A stretch of DNA of 64,000 nucleotides from DASZXJ01 sp035545895 (GTDB lineage: Bacteria > Planctomycetota > Phycisphaerae > Tepidisphaerales > Tepidisphaeraceae), in assembly GCA_035545895.1 (NCBI GenBank), contig DASZXJ010000239.1, positions 1 to 64,000 on the forward strand, given 5' to 3'. Below the pieces are notes generated by a model. It ran no database searches. It saw nothing but the letters and a program-made list of their open reading frames with translations, and was not told where the DNA came from. This document shows, piece by piece, positions 9,185 to 17,453 of this stretch. A program made the position numbers and the translations under genes. Position 1 is the first letter of the stretch. Each line of letters opens with the position of its first letter.

Positions 9185-9200
9185 CGGCACGTCGCTCGCT
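9185..9200 (+). promoter_or_regulatory. candidate sigma-54 (-24/-12) promoter of the receiver-like gene
   Basis: CGGCACG-N4-TCGCT matches the consensus TGGCACG-N4-TTGCW in 14 of 16 positions and keeps the invariant GG and GC at the right distance. Transcription would start near 9211, giving a 20-base leader with GGAG 8 bases before the ATG at 9231. Confidence 0.5.
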
Positions 9201-9230
9201 CCATGGATGTTCACCAACGGAGTTCGAGCG

Positions 9231-9650
9231 ATGTTAGATTGCGATCGATTGTCCTGGCTGATTGTCGGAGTGCCCGACATGACAGATTTGCTCGATCAGA
9301 TCGATGCGCAAGTAGCCGAAAGCGCCAGGCAAACGATCGCCATGATGCGTATCAGTCATTTCGATCTGCTTCTTGCTGGCAGAAAAATTCCTGATGCGCC
9401 GGTGTGGTCGCTGATCGGCCGAATCCGGTCAAGCTGGCCGGAGCAGCGGTGGGTACTCATCGCCGAGGACATTACGTCTGCCGAGGAAATCCAGGCGAGG
9501 TCGCTTGGCGCATTGATGGTGATCGATCGTTCGATCGAAAACGATTGTCTGGATCAACTCGCTGTCTCGTTGCGAAGACGTCGAACCGAGGCAGCAGAAA
9601 GGAGCATCAACCCAACGATGTCAGGAATTGAACAACTCGTCCGCCGGTGA
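9231..9650 (+). CDS. degenerate receiver-like (pseudo-REC) protein
   Basis: A 139-residue single-domain protein whose secondary-structure pattern fits a response-regulator receiver. HFDLLLAGRKIPDAP occupies the beta3 position, WVLIAEDITSAEEI the beta4/alpha4 position, and GALMVIDRSI the beta5 position. The residues that define phosphorylation are missing. The phospho-acceptor Asp is Ala (FDLLLA), the beta4 Thr/Ser is Ala (LIAED), and the beta5 LxKP is IDRS. It therefore probably works by protein contact, not phosphorylation. The start at 9231 is chosen for the GGAG 8 bases upstream; 9207 is an alternative. It lies between a sigma-54 activator that lacks a receiver and a PEP-CTERM gene, so it may control that activator. 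The family call is from pattern only. Confidence 0.5.
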   Translation: MLDCDRLSWLIVGVPDMTDLLDQIDAQVAESARQTIAMMRISHFDLLLAGRKIPDAPVWSLIGRIRSSWPEQRWVLIAEDITSAEEIQARSLGALMVIDRSIENDCLDQLAVSLRRRRTEAAERSINPTMSGIEQLVRR

Positions 9651-9758
9651 ACAGCCGACCGTCGAATTTTGCAGACGCGGCTCTCGGATGTCCGGGGGCG
9701 CAAACAACAACAACCCTTGCCGCCTCGCCGCGGCTACTTTCCCGAAGGAGAATTGATC

Positions 9759-10508
9759 ATGAGTCGGAAGAAATCAAGTTCGTTATTGTCTCTCGCCGCC
9801 GCAGCGGCGATAGCGAGTGTATTCGCTTGCCCCACGCATGCCGCCCAAGTCAACGACGTCAACGTCGAAGTGACCAAAGCCAACAACACCTTTATCGCCG
9901 GGACCGGAATTCCAATCGATCACTTCGCGGTGGATTCCGAGCCGGCGACGGTCGGTGCGGAAAATCTTTCGGTTTCGCTAAAGGCACGCAATCGCGACAC
10001 GGGCGAAGCCGACAGTATTTCCGGAAATGTTTATACCGTTCAGAAAGGCCCATCCGCCAACCCCGCGCGTCCCCAGGCTGCATTTGACCTTCAATTCGCC
10101 CCAGGCGCGGATGACACCACCAACTATGTGCTGCGCCTCAGCGTGGATTTTGATCCAGGCGCAGGAACCGCTTTCAGCACCACCACGCTTCCCATTCACG
10201 ACGCCGGCCCTTCCTGGGATGACACCGATGGCTATTTTGTAAACCCCGGCAGCAGTGCATGGAACACCAACACCGTGCCTTACGTCATCAGCAATACAAC
10301 CAATCTTGGTTTTCTGGTGCCTCCCCTGGGCTATACATATGACCAGAACGCATTTGGCGATTACACCGCCCGGCTGGAAGTGCTCGATCCCACCGGCTCA
10401 ACCGTACTGGGATCGACCGAAGTCATTGCTCACGTCGTTCCCGAACCGACGAGCTTAGCCATGATCGGGCTGGCATCACTGGGCCTGATGCGTCGTCGCC
10501 GCGTCTGA
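9759..10508 (+). CDS. PEP-CTERM sorting-domain exported protein
   Basis: A 249-residue exported protein. Residues 1-28 form a signal peptide ending AAQ. The last 23 residues are a PEP-CTERM sorting signal: VPEP at 227-230, a hydrophobic helix, then RRRR. In the known model such proteins are recognised by an exosortase, cut after the motif and attached to surface or matrix polysaccharide. The middle is an Asx/Thr-rich beta-type sequence without a recognisable domain. The start is set by GAAGGAG 9 bases upstream, although the frame is open to 9669. No exosortase gene is in the window. The nearby sigma-54 activator is relevant because PEP-CTERM genes in other bacteria are often controlled by sigma-54 through PrsR-type activators. 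Confidence 0.88.
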   Translation: MSRKKSSSLLSLAAAAAIASVFACPTHAAQVNDVNVEVTKANNTFIAGTGIPIDHFAVDSEPATVGAENLSVSLKARNRDTGEADSISGNVYTVQKGPSANPARPQAAFDLQFAPGADDTTNYVLRLSVDFDPGAGTAFSTTTLPIHDAGPSWDDTDGYFVNPGSSAWNTNTVPYVISNTTNLGFLVPPLGYTYDQNAFGDYTARLEVLDPTGSTVLGSTEVIAHVVPEPTSLAMIGLASLGLMRRRRV

Positions 10509-10533
10509 AGAAGAAGTTCACATTGCAAATAGC

Positions 10534-10572
10534 AAAACGCCGGACGGCGTCGAATGACCGTCCGGCGTTTTT
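10534..10572 (+). terminator. rho-independent terminator after the PEP-CTERM gene
   Basis: AAAACGCCGGACGG pairs with CCGTCCGGCG followed by TTTTT, with a 10-base loop. It stands 26 bases after the PEP-CTERM stop. It also lies downstream of the converging ArsR gene and has A-runs on the left arm, so it may work in both directions. Confidence 0.85.
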
Positions 10573-10609
10573 CATTGCAATCATCGCCGCGATGATCTCT
10601 GCTGAAACT

Positions 10610-10960
10610 CTAACCACTCTTTTTCAATATTTGTCGATGCGCCTCAACCTGCTTGGCCAATTGATCGCGGACTGAGCCGCAAACCATATCGCACAGGCGA
10701 TAGACCAGCCGATCGGCAATCCTGTAAACCACCTGCGTTCCGCGCGGCGTGCGCGAGACCATGCCCGCATCCGCCAGCAGCCCCAGATGCTTTGAAACAT
10801 TGGCTTGCCCCTTGTTTGTATTCTCCGCGACTTCATTAACTGTGCGTGGTCCTGACATCAACGCCTGCAAAATCTGCAGCCTTGATGGATCGCCCAATAC
10901 GCGGAATGTCTGGGCGACACGAACCAGCAATTCGACCGGCAGCGGAGACCGATTGGGCAT
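10610..10960 (-). CDS. ArsR/SmtB-family transcriptional repressor
   Basis: A 116-residue winged-helix repressor. RVLGDPSRLQILQAL (near residues 20-34) is the typical ArsR start. The recognition helix is KGQANVSKHLGLLADAGMV and the wing is RTPRGTQVVYRI. There is no metal-binding ELCVCDL motif in the recognition helix. Instead two cysteines sit one turn apart in the last helix (LCDMVCGS), which could sense thiols, persulfides or metals. It is divergent from a rhodanese/CoA-disulfide-reductase unit, with an 18-bp palindrome between them. By analogy with the sulfur-sensing BigR/SqrR repressors, which also guard rhodanese genes, a role in sulfur stress is likely. The typical BigR cysteine near the N-terminus is absent, so the sensing chemistry would differ. 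Confidence 0.85.
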   Translation of the reverse strand: MPNRSPLPVELLVRVAQTFRVLGDPSRLQILQALMSGPRTVNEVAENTNKGQANVSKHLGLLADAGMVSRTPRGTQVVYRIADRLVYRLCDMVCGSVRDQLAKQVEAHRQILKKSG

Positions 10961-10982
10961 AAGTACCTATATCTACTAATCA

Positions 10983-11000
10983 ACTATATAGTTATATAGT
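10983..11000. promoter_or_regulatory. palindromic operator, probable ArsR-family binding site
   Basis: ACTATATA-GT-TATATAGT is a perfect 8-bp inverted repeat with a 2-base spacer. It lies 22 bases upstream of the repressor start and 41 bases upstream of the rhodanese start. It contains TATAGT, usable as a -10 element for the rhodanese operon, so binding would block transcription. Confidence 0.65.
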
Positions 11001-11041
11001 ATGTATCCGAAGAAAAGGCAAGAGATATTCGCGGAGTAACG

Positions 11042-11596
11042 ATGATTTCAACATGCACGCCAGTTCAAGCGAAACAGATGCTCGCCGAAGGCAATTGCCT
11101 GGCGATCGACGTCCGGGAATACGCCGAATACGCCAGCGGACATGTGCCCGGCGCCAAGCTGATTCCACTCGGTCAGTTTCGCGATCAGATCAACTCGATC
11201 GATCCAAACCTGCCCCTATTGCTGGCGTGCAAAGGCGGCAAGCGGGCGACGCAGGCAGCACAATTGCTGGAACAAAAGAGCAATGTCAACGCTTTCGTCA
11301 TCGAGGGCGGCACCGACGCATGGATCGCAGCCGGCTTGCCGGTTGAGCGCGAAGCTAAAGCGCCATGGGCACTGGAACGTCAGGTTCGGCTGGCGGCGGG
11401 AATGCTGGTTCTCATCGGCCTGTTCATTCCCCCATGGCCGTGGCTTTCGGCGTTTGTCGGAGCCGGGCTCGTCTTCGCCGCAGTTTCCAATACCTGCGGG
11501 ATGGGATTGCTGCTCTCTAAGTTGCCGTGGAATCGCCCCGCCGTTTCCTGCTCAGTTGATAGTCCATGTAATTGCGGCGAAAGGAAATCGTCATGA
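11042..11596 (+). CDS. rhodanese with C-terminal membrane domain (YgaP-like)
   Basis: A 184-residue protein in two parts. Residues 1-105 form a single rhodanese domain with the active-site loop CKGGKRA (Cys near residue 61), which carries sulfane sulfur as a persulfide. Residues 115-165 form a DUF2892-type membrane hairpin (ERQVRLAAGMLVLIGLF and a second segment) with the conserved CGMGLLLSKLPWN end. This is the architecture of E. coli YgaP, an inner-membrane rhodanese. The C-terminus adds a cysteine-rich tail with four Cys. GGAG stands 5 bases before the ATG. Its stop overlaps the start of the next gene (ATGA), so the two are translationally coupled, and it is probably controlled by the divergent ArsR protein. 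Confidence 0.88.
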   Translation: MISTCTPVQAKQMLAEGNCLAIDVREYAEYASGHVPGAKLIPLGQFRDQINSIDPNLPLLLACKGGKRATQAAQLLEQKSNVNAFVIEGGTDAWIAAGLPVEREAKAPWALERQVRLAAGMLVLIGLFIPPWPWLSAFVGAGLVFAAVSNTCGMGLLLSKLPWNRPAVSCSVDSPCNCGERKSS

Positions 11597-13252
11597 CTTT
11601 ACGAATCGCCATCGTCGGCGGAGTGGCCGGCGGCGCGACGCGCCAATGAGTCCGCCAGAATTGACATCTTCGAAGCCGGCCAGCACATCTCTTTCGCCAA
11701 TTGCGGATTACCCTACTACCTCTCCGGCGAAATCGATTCACGCGATAAACTGCTGCTCGTCTCCCCCGAAACAATGAAGAGCCGCTTTAATGTCGATGCT
11801 CATCTTCGACACGAGGCTATTTCACTCGATCGCGTTGCCAAGACACTGCTGATCAAGAATCTCACAACGGGTGAGATTTTCAATTACGAATACGATCGGC
11901 TGATTATCGCGACCGGCGCCAAATCGATCCGGCCACCGTTTCAGGGTTTGGATCATCCACGGCTGGTTGAGTGCCGAACCGTCGAAGACGCCGATCAACT
12001 TCGGCAATTCGTCGTGGCACGTCCAAAGGCTCGGGCACTGGTGATTGGCGGCGGTTTCATCGGCATTGAAGTGGCCGAAGCGATGACTCACCAAGGCATG
12101 CAGGTCACGCTGCTCGACCTGGCATCTCAAGTCCTTCCACCATTTGATCCTGAAATTGCTGCCGCCGCCCAGGAACACATGCGCGGACGCGGCGTTACGC
12201 TCAAATTGGGCGCAAAAGTCGAGTCGTTCGAGCATGGTGAACACGAATCTTACGCGATACTCGCCAGTGGCGAGTGCGTCGCGTTTGATCTGGGAATACT
12301 GGCAATCGGTGTTACACCACAAACTTCACTGGCCAAGGGATCTGGTATTCCCATTGGCGCGACCGGCGGAATCGTCGTGAATGAATATCAGCAAACCAGC
12401 GATCCCAATATTTTCGCGGCCGGAGATGTTACCGAATTGCTCTTCTGGCCAACACAATCATGCATAAAATTGGCATTGGCCGGCCCGGCGAATAAACAGG
12501 CTCGCGCCGCCGGTACCAACGCAGCAACCTCGCAACCGCAAATTTCCATTTCAGGCGCCGCTGGGACCAGCATCGTTCGCGTGTTTGATCTGGCTGTCGC
12601 GATGACAGGGCTATCGGAAAAGATCGCCAGCTTGCAGAAGATCGCGCACAAAGTCATTTATACACAAAATGGCCACCACGCCGGCTATTTCCCCGGCGCT
12701 CAGCCGCTGTTCATCAAGCTCATCTACTCACCCGATACCGGCCGGGTGCTTGGCGGACAGATTTTTGGCGCCCAGGGGGTTGATAAACGCATTGATGTTC
12801 TGGCGACCGCAATACAAGGACGGTTCACTGTCGACCAACTGGCCGACCTGGACCTGGCGTATGCCCCGCCATTTGGCGCTGCGAAAGATCCTCTGGTTAT
12901 CGCGGGAATGGTTGCATCAAACGAATTCCATGGCCGCACACGAACGATCACGCCTCAGCAGCTGCGCGATGAGCTTGCCTCGGTAATTCCGCCTGCGGTG
13001 GTGGATGTGCGTTCGGCGCGCGAGTACGCAGCCGGGCGAATCGTCAGTGCGATCAACATTCCGCTGGATGAATTGCGCGCTTCATGCGAGCGATTGCCGA
13101 TCGATCGCCCGCTGGTCATGCATTGCGAGGTCGGTTATCGAGGCTATCTTGCCGAGCGCGCTCTCCGCCAGTTGGGTCACGCCAATGTCCGCAACCTCAC
13201 GGGCGGCTATCGCGCCTGGAAGCTCATGCAGCTTTCCATTGTTACAAATTGA
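11593..13252 (+). pseudogene. CoA-disulfide reductase/rhodanese fusion with N-terminal frameshift
   Basis: The gene begins at ATG 11593 with an intact FAD-binding start (RIAIVGGVAGGAT), then meets TGA at 11647. From 11642 another frame continues without a break to 13252 with the family sequence: FANCGLPYYLSGEI carrying the redox Cys, GGGFIGIEVAE for NAD(P)H, FAAGDV, and a dimerisation domain. A second rhodanese domain follows from about 12950 (HCEVGYRGY, Cys intact). Family members read VAGGAxAAARARR here, so about 20 bases covering the helix after the glycine motif appear to be missing. The rest shows no decay, so this is a recent deletion, a collapsed GC repeat, or a sequencing fault. Intact, the enzyme would reduce CoA-disulfide or CoA-persulfide. 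The downstream open frame could start at ATG 11774 but would lack the FAD site. Confidence 0.8.
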
Positions 13253-13295
13253 CTAACTCCGCCCGATCGAGCGCGTTTGCGGCTAAGATGTTGCA

Positions 13296-14585
13296 ATGCT
13301 CAAGCGACGCCCATGGTCGGAAGAATTGGCAATCATCGACCAGACGATGCGCGCCATCTCTTCCATCTCCAATCCGGAGGAACTCGTCAATGCCTACTGG
13401 AATGGCGTTGGCCAGCTGATCGCTGTCGATGATTATGTCTCGTTATCTCGTCGCGATTGTCAACCTCCCTATTACCGGATTACTCGATCTTCGCGTTTCA
13501 CTGAACATCCCAATCCCTGGACCCAGCGTGAGAAGCTGCCCCATTTGTCGGGCGGTATCCTCGGCGAGATCATCTACGCCAACAAACCGGCCATCATCGA
13601 CGATCTTTCCAAACGGCTTGCCGACGACGATCCAGCTCATTTTTATCTGCAAGGATTTGAGACGCTCGTTGCGCTTCCGCAATACGACGGCGGCGAAGGA
13701 TTAAATGTTACCGTCATGCTTTTGCCGGCTGGAATGGAATTGGATCACACAATGATTCCCATGATGCACTGGCAGGCCGGCCTGTTTGGACGCGGCACGA
13801 CCAACCTCGTTCTTCGCAATCAACTGACCGCGGCACTGGCATCGCTGGATCGAGAATTGCAAACTGTCGGAGCCATTCAACGATCGCTTTTGCCCAAAGA
13901 ATTGCCACGGATCGATGGCTTTGAGCTGGCGGCCCATTATGAAACCAGCGCTCGCGCCGGCGGCGACTATTACGATTTCTTTCCGCTGGCGGGCGGCCGC
14001 TGGGGCATGTTCATCGCCGACGTATCCGGCCACGGCACGCCCGCGGCCGTGCTCATGGCGATCACCCACGCCATCGCCCATTCACAGCCCGGAACGCACG
14101 CGCCGCCGGAAATCCTGCTGGAATACCTCAACAAGCAACTCACCCGCGCCTACACGCGCGAAGGCACGTTCGTTACGGCGTTTTACGCGGTGCTCGACCC
14201 GGCGACGCGTTCAATGAGCTATTCTGTCGCCGGCCACAATCCGCCGCGCCTGCTTCGAGGCAAACAGATCATTTCGCTCAGTGAAAACGGCGCTCTGCCA
14301 TTAGGAATTCTCGAAGAAGAAACCTATGGACTGTCCACCATCGCCTTGCAAAAGAATGACCTGCTGCTGCTCTATACCGATGGAGTCACCGAAGCAGCGG
14401 CAACAGTCAAAAAGGACGAGCGACGACAACTGTTCGGCGTGGGCAGGCTCGATAAAGTGCTGCAGGACTGCTTCGGATACAATTCAAAGACCTGCATCGA
14501 TCGAATCCGAACAGCCGTTGCTTCGTTTACTGGAAACGCGCCAACGATTGACGATCAAACCCTAATCGCCATCCGGTGCCAATGA
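13296..14585 (+). CDS. RsbU/SpoIIE-type PP2C serine phosphatase with GAF-like domain
   Basis: A 429-residue cytoplasmic phosphatase. Residues 1 to about 175 look like a GAF sensory domain, and residues 185-205 form the linker helix with the IQRSLLP motif typical of RsbU-like proteins. Residues 210-429 are a PPM/SpoIIE phosphatase domain. Its metal-binding acidic residues are visible in GGDYYDFF, FIADVSGHGTPAA, LLYTDGVTEA and IDDQT. Such enzymes dephosphorylate anti-sigma-factor antagonists and so switch on alternative sigma factors. No antagonist or anti-sigma gene is adjacent. It starts 43 bases after the reductase fusion on the same strand, without a strong ribosome-binding site. Confidence 0.88.
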   Translation: MLKRRPWSEELAIIDQTMRAISSISNPEELVNAYWNGVGQLIAVDDYVSLSRRDCQPPYYRITRSSRFTEHPNPWTQREKLPHLSGGILGEIIYANKPAIIDDLSKRLADDDPAHFYLQGFETLVALPQYDGGEGLNVTVMLLPAGMELDHTMIPMMHWQAGLFGRGTTNLVLRNQLTAALASLDRELQTVGAIQRSLLPKELPRIDGFELAAHYETSARAGGDYYDFFPLAGGRWGMFIADVSGHGTPAAVLMAITHAIAHSQPGTHAPPEILLEYLNKQLTRAYTREGTFVTAFYAVLDPATRSMSYSVAGHNPPRLLRGKQIISLSENGALPLGILEEETYGLSTIALQKNDLLLLYTDGVTEAAATVKKDERRQLFGVGRLDKVLQDCFGYNSKTCIDRIRTAVASFTGNAPTIDDQTLIAIRCQ

Positions 14586-14700
14586 GCCAGACCGAGTTTG
14601 TCCAAGTCGAAAACTTCATCGTCCCTTAGCGTTCATGACACGCAATTAGGTTGTCAGACAAATTTGACCCTCCCTTCACCCGCTCGATAAACTCCAGCCC

Positions 14701-15909
14701 ATGCGAAACGAGTTCTTCGTTCCAGTCCTGCTCATGTTCTTGGCCACATCGACCCTGGCTCAAAATTCGCCCGCGCCGCAATTGCCTCCGTTTCTCAAAC
14801 CCGGAATGCGCATTACCTATCAGGGCGGCAATTCCACTTTGCGCGGCACGCGAATGGTTCTTGATCCGCAATTTGGCTACATCAAAAAAGGCAACGACTT
14901 GTATCGCCTGGAGGAAGGACGCTCCGGCGGCGGAGTGGGATATACGCAGCTCAACATCCAGGCAGCCGATCCAAATCTCATCGCTGCCGATGTGGCGATC
15001 TATCTCAATGTCGATCTGGCCAACAACATTGTCGTCGGCAGCGGGTTTGCAACGATGGTCGGCAACGCTTCGGGACTGGGCGACTATTGGAAGCCCCTCA
15101 GCATGCTGTCCGCTGTCACCGATGGCCCCCAGCCGGACGGCACGGTCGGTTCGCACAGCGTCTATTCGCTCAATGGCCAGAATTACAACGTCGTTACCAT
15201 CCGCTATTCCGGGCCCAATCGGACGAGCATCAACAGTTACGATTTGCAGACCGGCTTGCTGATATCGGGCGGGTCGATTGATACCGACGCCGCCACCATC
15301 ATCACCGATCCCAACGGCGTCGTGCAAGGCAGCGCCAATGGTTCTGCGCAGATTTCACATTTGCGTTTTGTCAGTGTGCGCCAGGTCAATATCCCGTGGG
15401 CAGGCGATCCCATGCCACCGGGACTGGTAAAAGGAAGCCGGTTTGAATATCAAGGCGGCGATCGTGCCGTGCTCGGCGGCGGCGCGGGTTTGCCGCCTCT
15501 GCCGCCTCGCGCGGTTGCCATGTCACTGATCATCGGGGACATCGCCAGCGGCTGCGCCGTGTCCACCATCGTGCAGCGCGCCGATCTGGGACAGGGCATT
15601 CCGCCGTCGCAGACGACCGCCAATCGCTGTTTTAGTTCTGCGCAGTTGAACGGTCTATGGATTTCTCCGCGCGCCGTTGCCGCGATGCAGCCCAACCAGG
15701 TACTTGACCAGGATCCGGTGACCCGATTTCGCGTCATCTTCGCCGGCGTGCAAAACGGCTTCGCCAGCATCTACGAGCAAGGCCCGCGGGAGATGGTCGA
15801 ACGTTATTACGCCCTTCAAACCGGCCTGCTCACCAGCAGCCGCATCACCCGGACGACGGCAAACATTGGCCAGCAGATCACCGAATACAATCTGACCGGA
15901 AGACAATAA
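14701..15909 (+). CDS. secreted protein with two tandem halves, function unknown
   Basis: A 402-residue exported protein (signal peptide 1-20, ending TLAQ). I do not recognise the family. The sequence is internally repeated. PPFLKPGMRITYQGGNSTLRG at residue 29 corresponds to PPGLVKGSRFEYQGGDRAVLG at residue 239. YDLQTGLLISG at 180 corresponds to YALQTGLLTSS near 371. Each unit therefore opens with a (P)GxRxxYQGG strand and closes with an aromatic-xLQTGLL strand about 135-145 residues later. Only two cysteines appear, both in the second half. A beta-rich fold is likely. There are no catalytic motifs, and the neighbours give no role. Confidence 0.7.
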   Translation: MRNEFFVPVLLMFLATSTLAQNSPAPQLPPFLKPGMRITYQGGNSTLRGTRMVLDPQFGYIKKGNDLYRLEEGRSGGGVGYTQLNIQAADPNLIAADVAIYLNVDLANNIVVGSGFATMVGNASGLGDYWKPLSMLSAVTDGPQPDGTVGSHSVYSLNGQNYNVVTIRYSGPNRTSINSYDLQTGLLISGGSIDTDAATIITDPNGVVQGSANGSAQISHLRFVSVRQVNIPWAGDPMPPGLVKGSRFEYQGGDRAVLGGGAGLPPLPPRAVAMSLIIGDIASGCAVSTIVQRADLGQGIPPSQTTANRCFSSAQLNGLWISPRAVAAMQPNQVLDQDPVTRFRVIFAGVQNGFASIYEQGPREMVERYYALQTGLLTSSRITRTTANIGQQITEYNLTGRQ

Positions 15910-16102
15910 GCTGTGTCGGATGGCATGAAATTGCAGCGTATAACCGCGCGACCATGTCCAATGCACATAAAATTGAACCCGTCCAAAACCAAGCCCATCA
16001 ATCGAAAGGCTCGCGGGATGACGCGAAGATTCAATTTCTTTGCGGTTACTTCGTGCTTCTTCGAGCTTTCGCGTTTTTTGATTGAAATTGGGAAATAAAA
16101 AA

Positions 16103-16158
16103 GTGTCGGGGGGTGAAGAAGGAGGGGGGGAACCTTCTTCGGGGAGTGCCCCCGACAC
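16103..16158. repeat. long nested hairpin element
   Basis: GTGTCGGGGG (16103-16112) pairs perfectly with CCCCCGACAC (16149-16158). Inside it, GAAGAAGG pairs with CCTTCTTC across a G-rich loop. The element fills the 313-base gap between two convergent genes, the rest of which (15910-16102, 16159-16222) shows nothing. It has no T-run, so it resembles a dispersed palindromic repeat more than a simple terminator, but it could still end transcripts from both sides. Confidence 0.5.
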
Positions 16159-16222
16159 AGTAATAAGTTAAGTGCAGCGCAGGGATAAAGTCAACTATTT
16201 CAATGAGTTTTCGTCAGGAAGT

Positions 16223-17368
16223 TTACAGGCGATTTTTCCGGCTGGTCAGCGTGTTATCCAGCACTCTCTGAAGAGTCCGGCAGACACGATCGACCTGCTG
16301 GCGCGTCATCGTGCCGAAGAACGGCAATGCAATCGTTCTTGCCGCCACATATTCACAAACGGGGAAATCGCCGGACTTATATCCGAATTTTTCGACCATA
16401 TAAGGCTGAAGATGAATCGGCGGGAAATAGTTGTTACAGCCGATTCCCTCGGCCCGCAGAGCGCGCATGACCTGGTCGCGATCGCCGGGCTCGAATAAAT
16501 CACTGAGTTTCACGACAAAAACGAACCAACTGACATACGTATCATCCTGAAGCGTCGGCAGAATGATGTAACGGTTATCCATCAGACGGTCCATGTACAG
16601 GTGCGCGACCCGCCGACGATTTTCGAGAATTTCTTCAAGCCGCTGACACTGCACAACACCGATGGCAGCGTTGATTTCGCTGAGCCGGTAGTTGTAACCC
16701 AGCCGCTCATGCGCCAGCCACGACATGCCCGAGCGGCCCTGGTTTCGAAGAGACTTGCAGACCTCGGCAAAGACGTCGTCGTCGGTGCAGATCATTCCGC
16801 CTTCGCCGGTGGTGATTTGTTTGTTGGGATAAAACCCGAACAGACTGGCGCGGCCGAAGGAGCCGATGGGCCGATCGCCCATGCGTCCGCCAAATCCTTC
16901 GCAGGAATCCTCAATGAGGACCAGTTCGTGTTGTCGGGCGAATTTTTCGACTTCAAGCATTCCGCCCGGATGGCCAAATGCTTCGACCGCGACAATGCCT
17001 TTGGTTTTCGGGGATAAAGCGCCAGCCAGCTTGTCCGTGTCGAGATTCATCGTCTTTGGATCGATGTCCACGAATTTCGGAGTGGCCCCGACGTACAAAA
17101 TGCAGTTGGTGGATGCGACAAATGAGAATGGCGTGGTAATGACCTCATCACCCGGCCCGATGTTGGCTGCCAGCATGGCGCAGTGCAGGCCGGTCGTACC
17201 TGAAGACACCCCCACCGCATGCCTGCGACCGCTGATTTGGGCGACGGCCTGCTCAAACTGCTCGACTTTCGGTCCGATCGACAGCGTCGGGGTCTGCATG
17301 ACCTCAACGACAGCGTCAATTTCCTTCTGAGTGATGTTCGGCGACGATAAAGGGATGGGTGCGGCCAT
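16223..17368 (-). CDS. DegT/DnrJ/EryC1/StrS-family PLP aminotransferase
   Basis: A 381-residue PLP enzyme of the sugar-aminotransferase class, which adds an amino group to keto-sugar nucleotides for surface polysaccharides or glycoconjugates. The phosphate-binding turn SSGTTGLH is at residues 55-62, the PLP-stacking and ring-nitrogen region LIEDSCEGFG at 151-160 (Asp154), and the Schiff-base lysine is Lys183 in FYPNKQITTGEGG. The C-terminal small domain (NNYFPPIHLQPY) is intact. Length is normal. The gene is divergent from the ABC exporter, with about 85 bases between them, which supports a shared role in exporting or decorating a glycan. The exact sugar substrate is not evident. Confidence 0.9.
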   Translation of the reverse strand: MAAPIPLSSPNITQKEIDAVVEVMQTPTLSIGPKVEQFEQAVAQISGRRHAVGVSSGTTGLHCAMLAANIGPGDEVITTPFSFVASTNCILYVGATPKFVDIDPKTMNLDTDKLAGALSPKTKGIVAVEAFGHPGGMLEVEKFARQHELVLIEDSCEGFGGRMGDRPIGSFGRASLFGFYPNKQITTGEGGMICTDDDVFAEVCKSLRNQGRSGMSWLAHERLGYNYRLSEINAAIGVVQCQRLEEILENRRRVAHLYMDRLMDNRYIILPTLQDDTYVSWFVFVVKLSDLFEPGDRDQVMRALRAEGIGCNNYFPPIHLQPYMVEKFGYKSGDFPVCEYVAARTIALPFFGTMTRQQVDRVCRTLQRVLDNTLTSRKNRL

Positions 17369-17453
17369 GCGGGTGCGACTTGTTTGCTCAGCAGTTATAC
17401 TCTAAACCCAGTGTTGTCCGATAATTATTTATCGGTCCCTGACGTGCCTAAGC

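Noticed and set aside
15655..16158. Minus-strand frame of 167 codons at the end of the duplicated secreted protein
   Set aside because: It is antisense to the secreted protein and runs into the hairpin element; no family match or ribosome-binding site.
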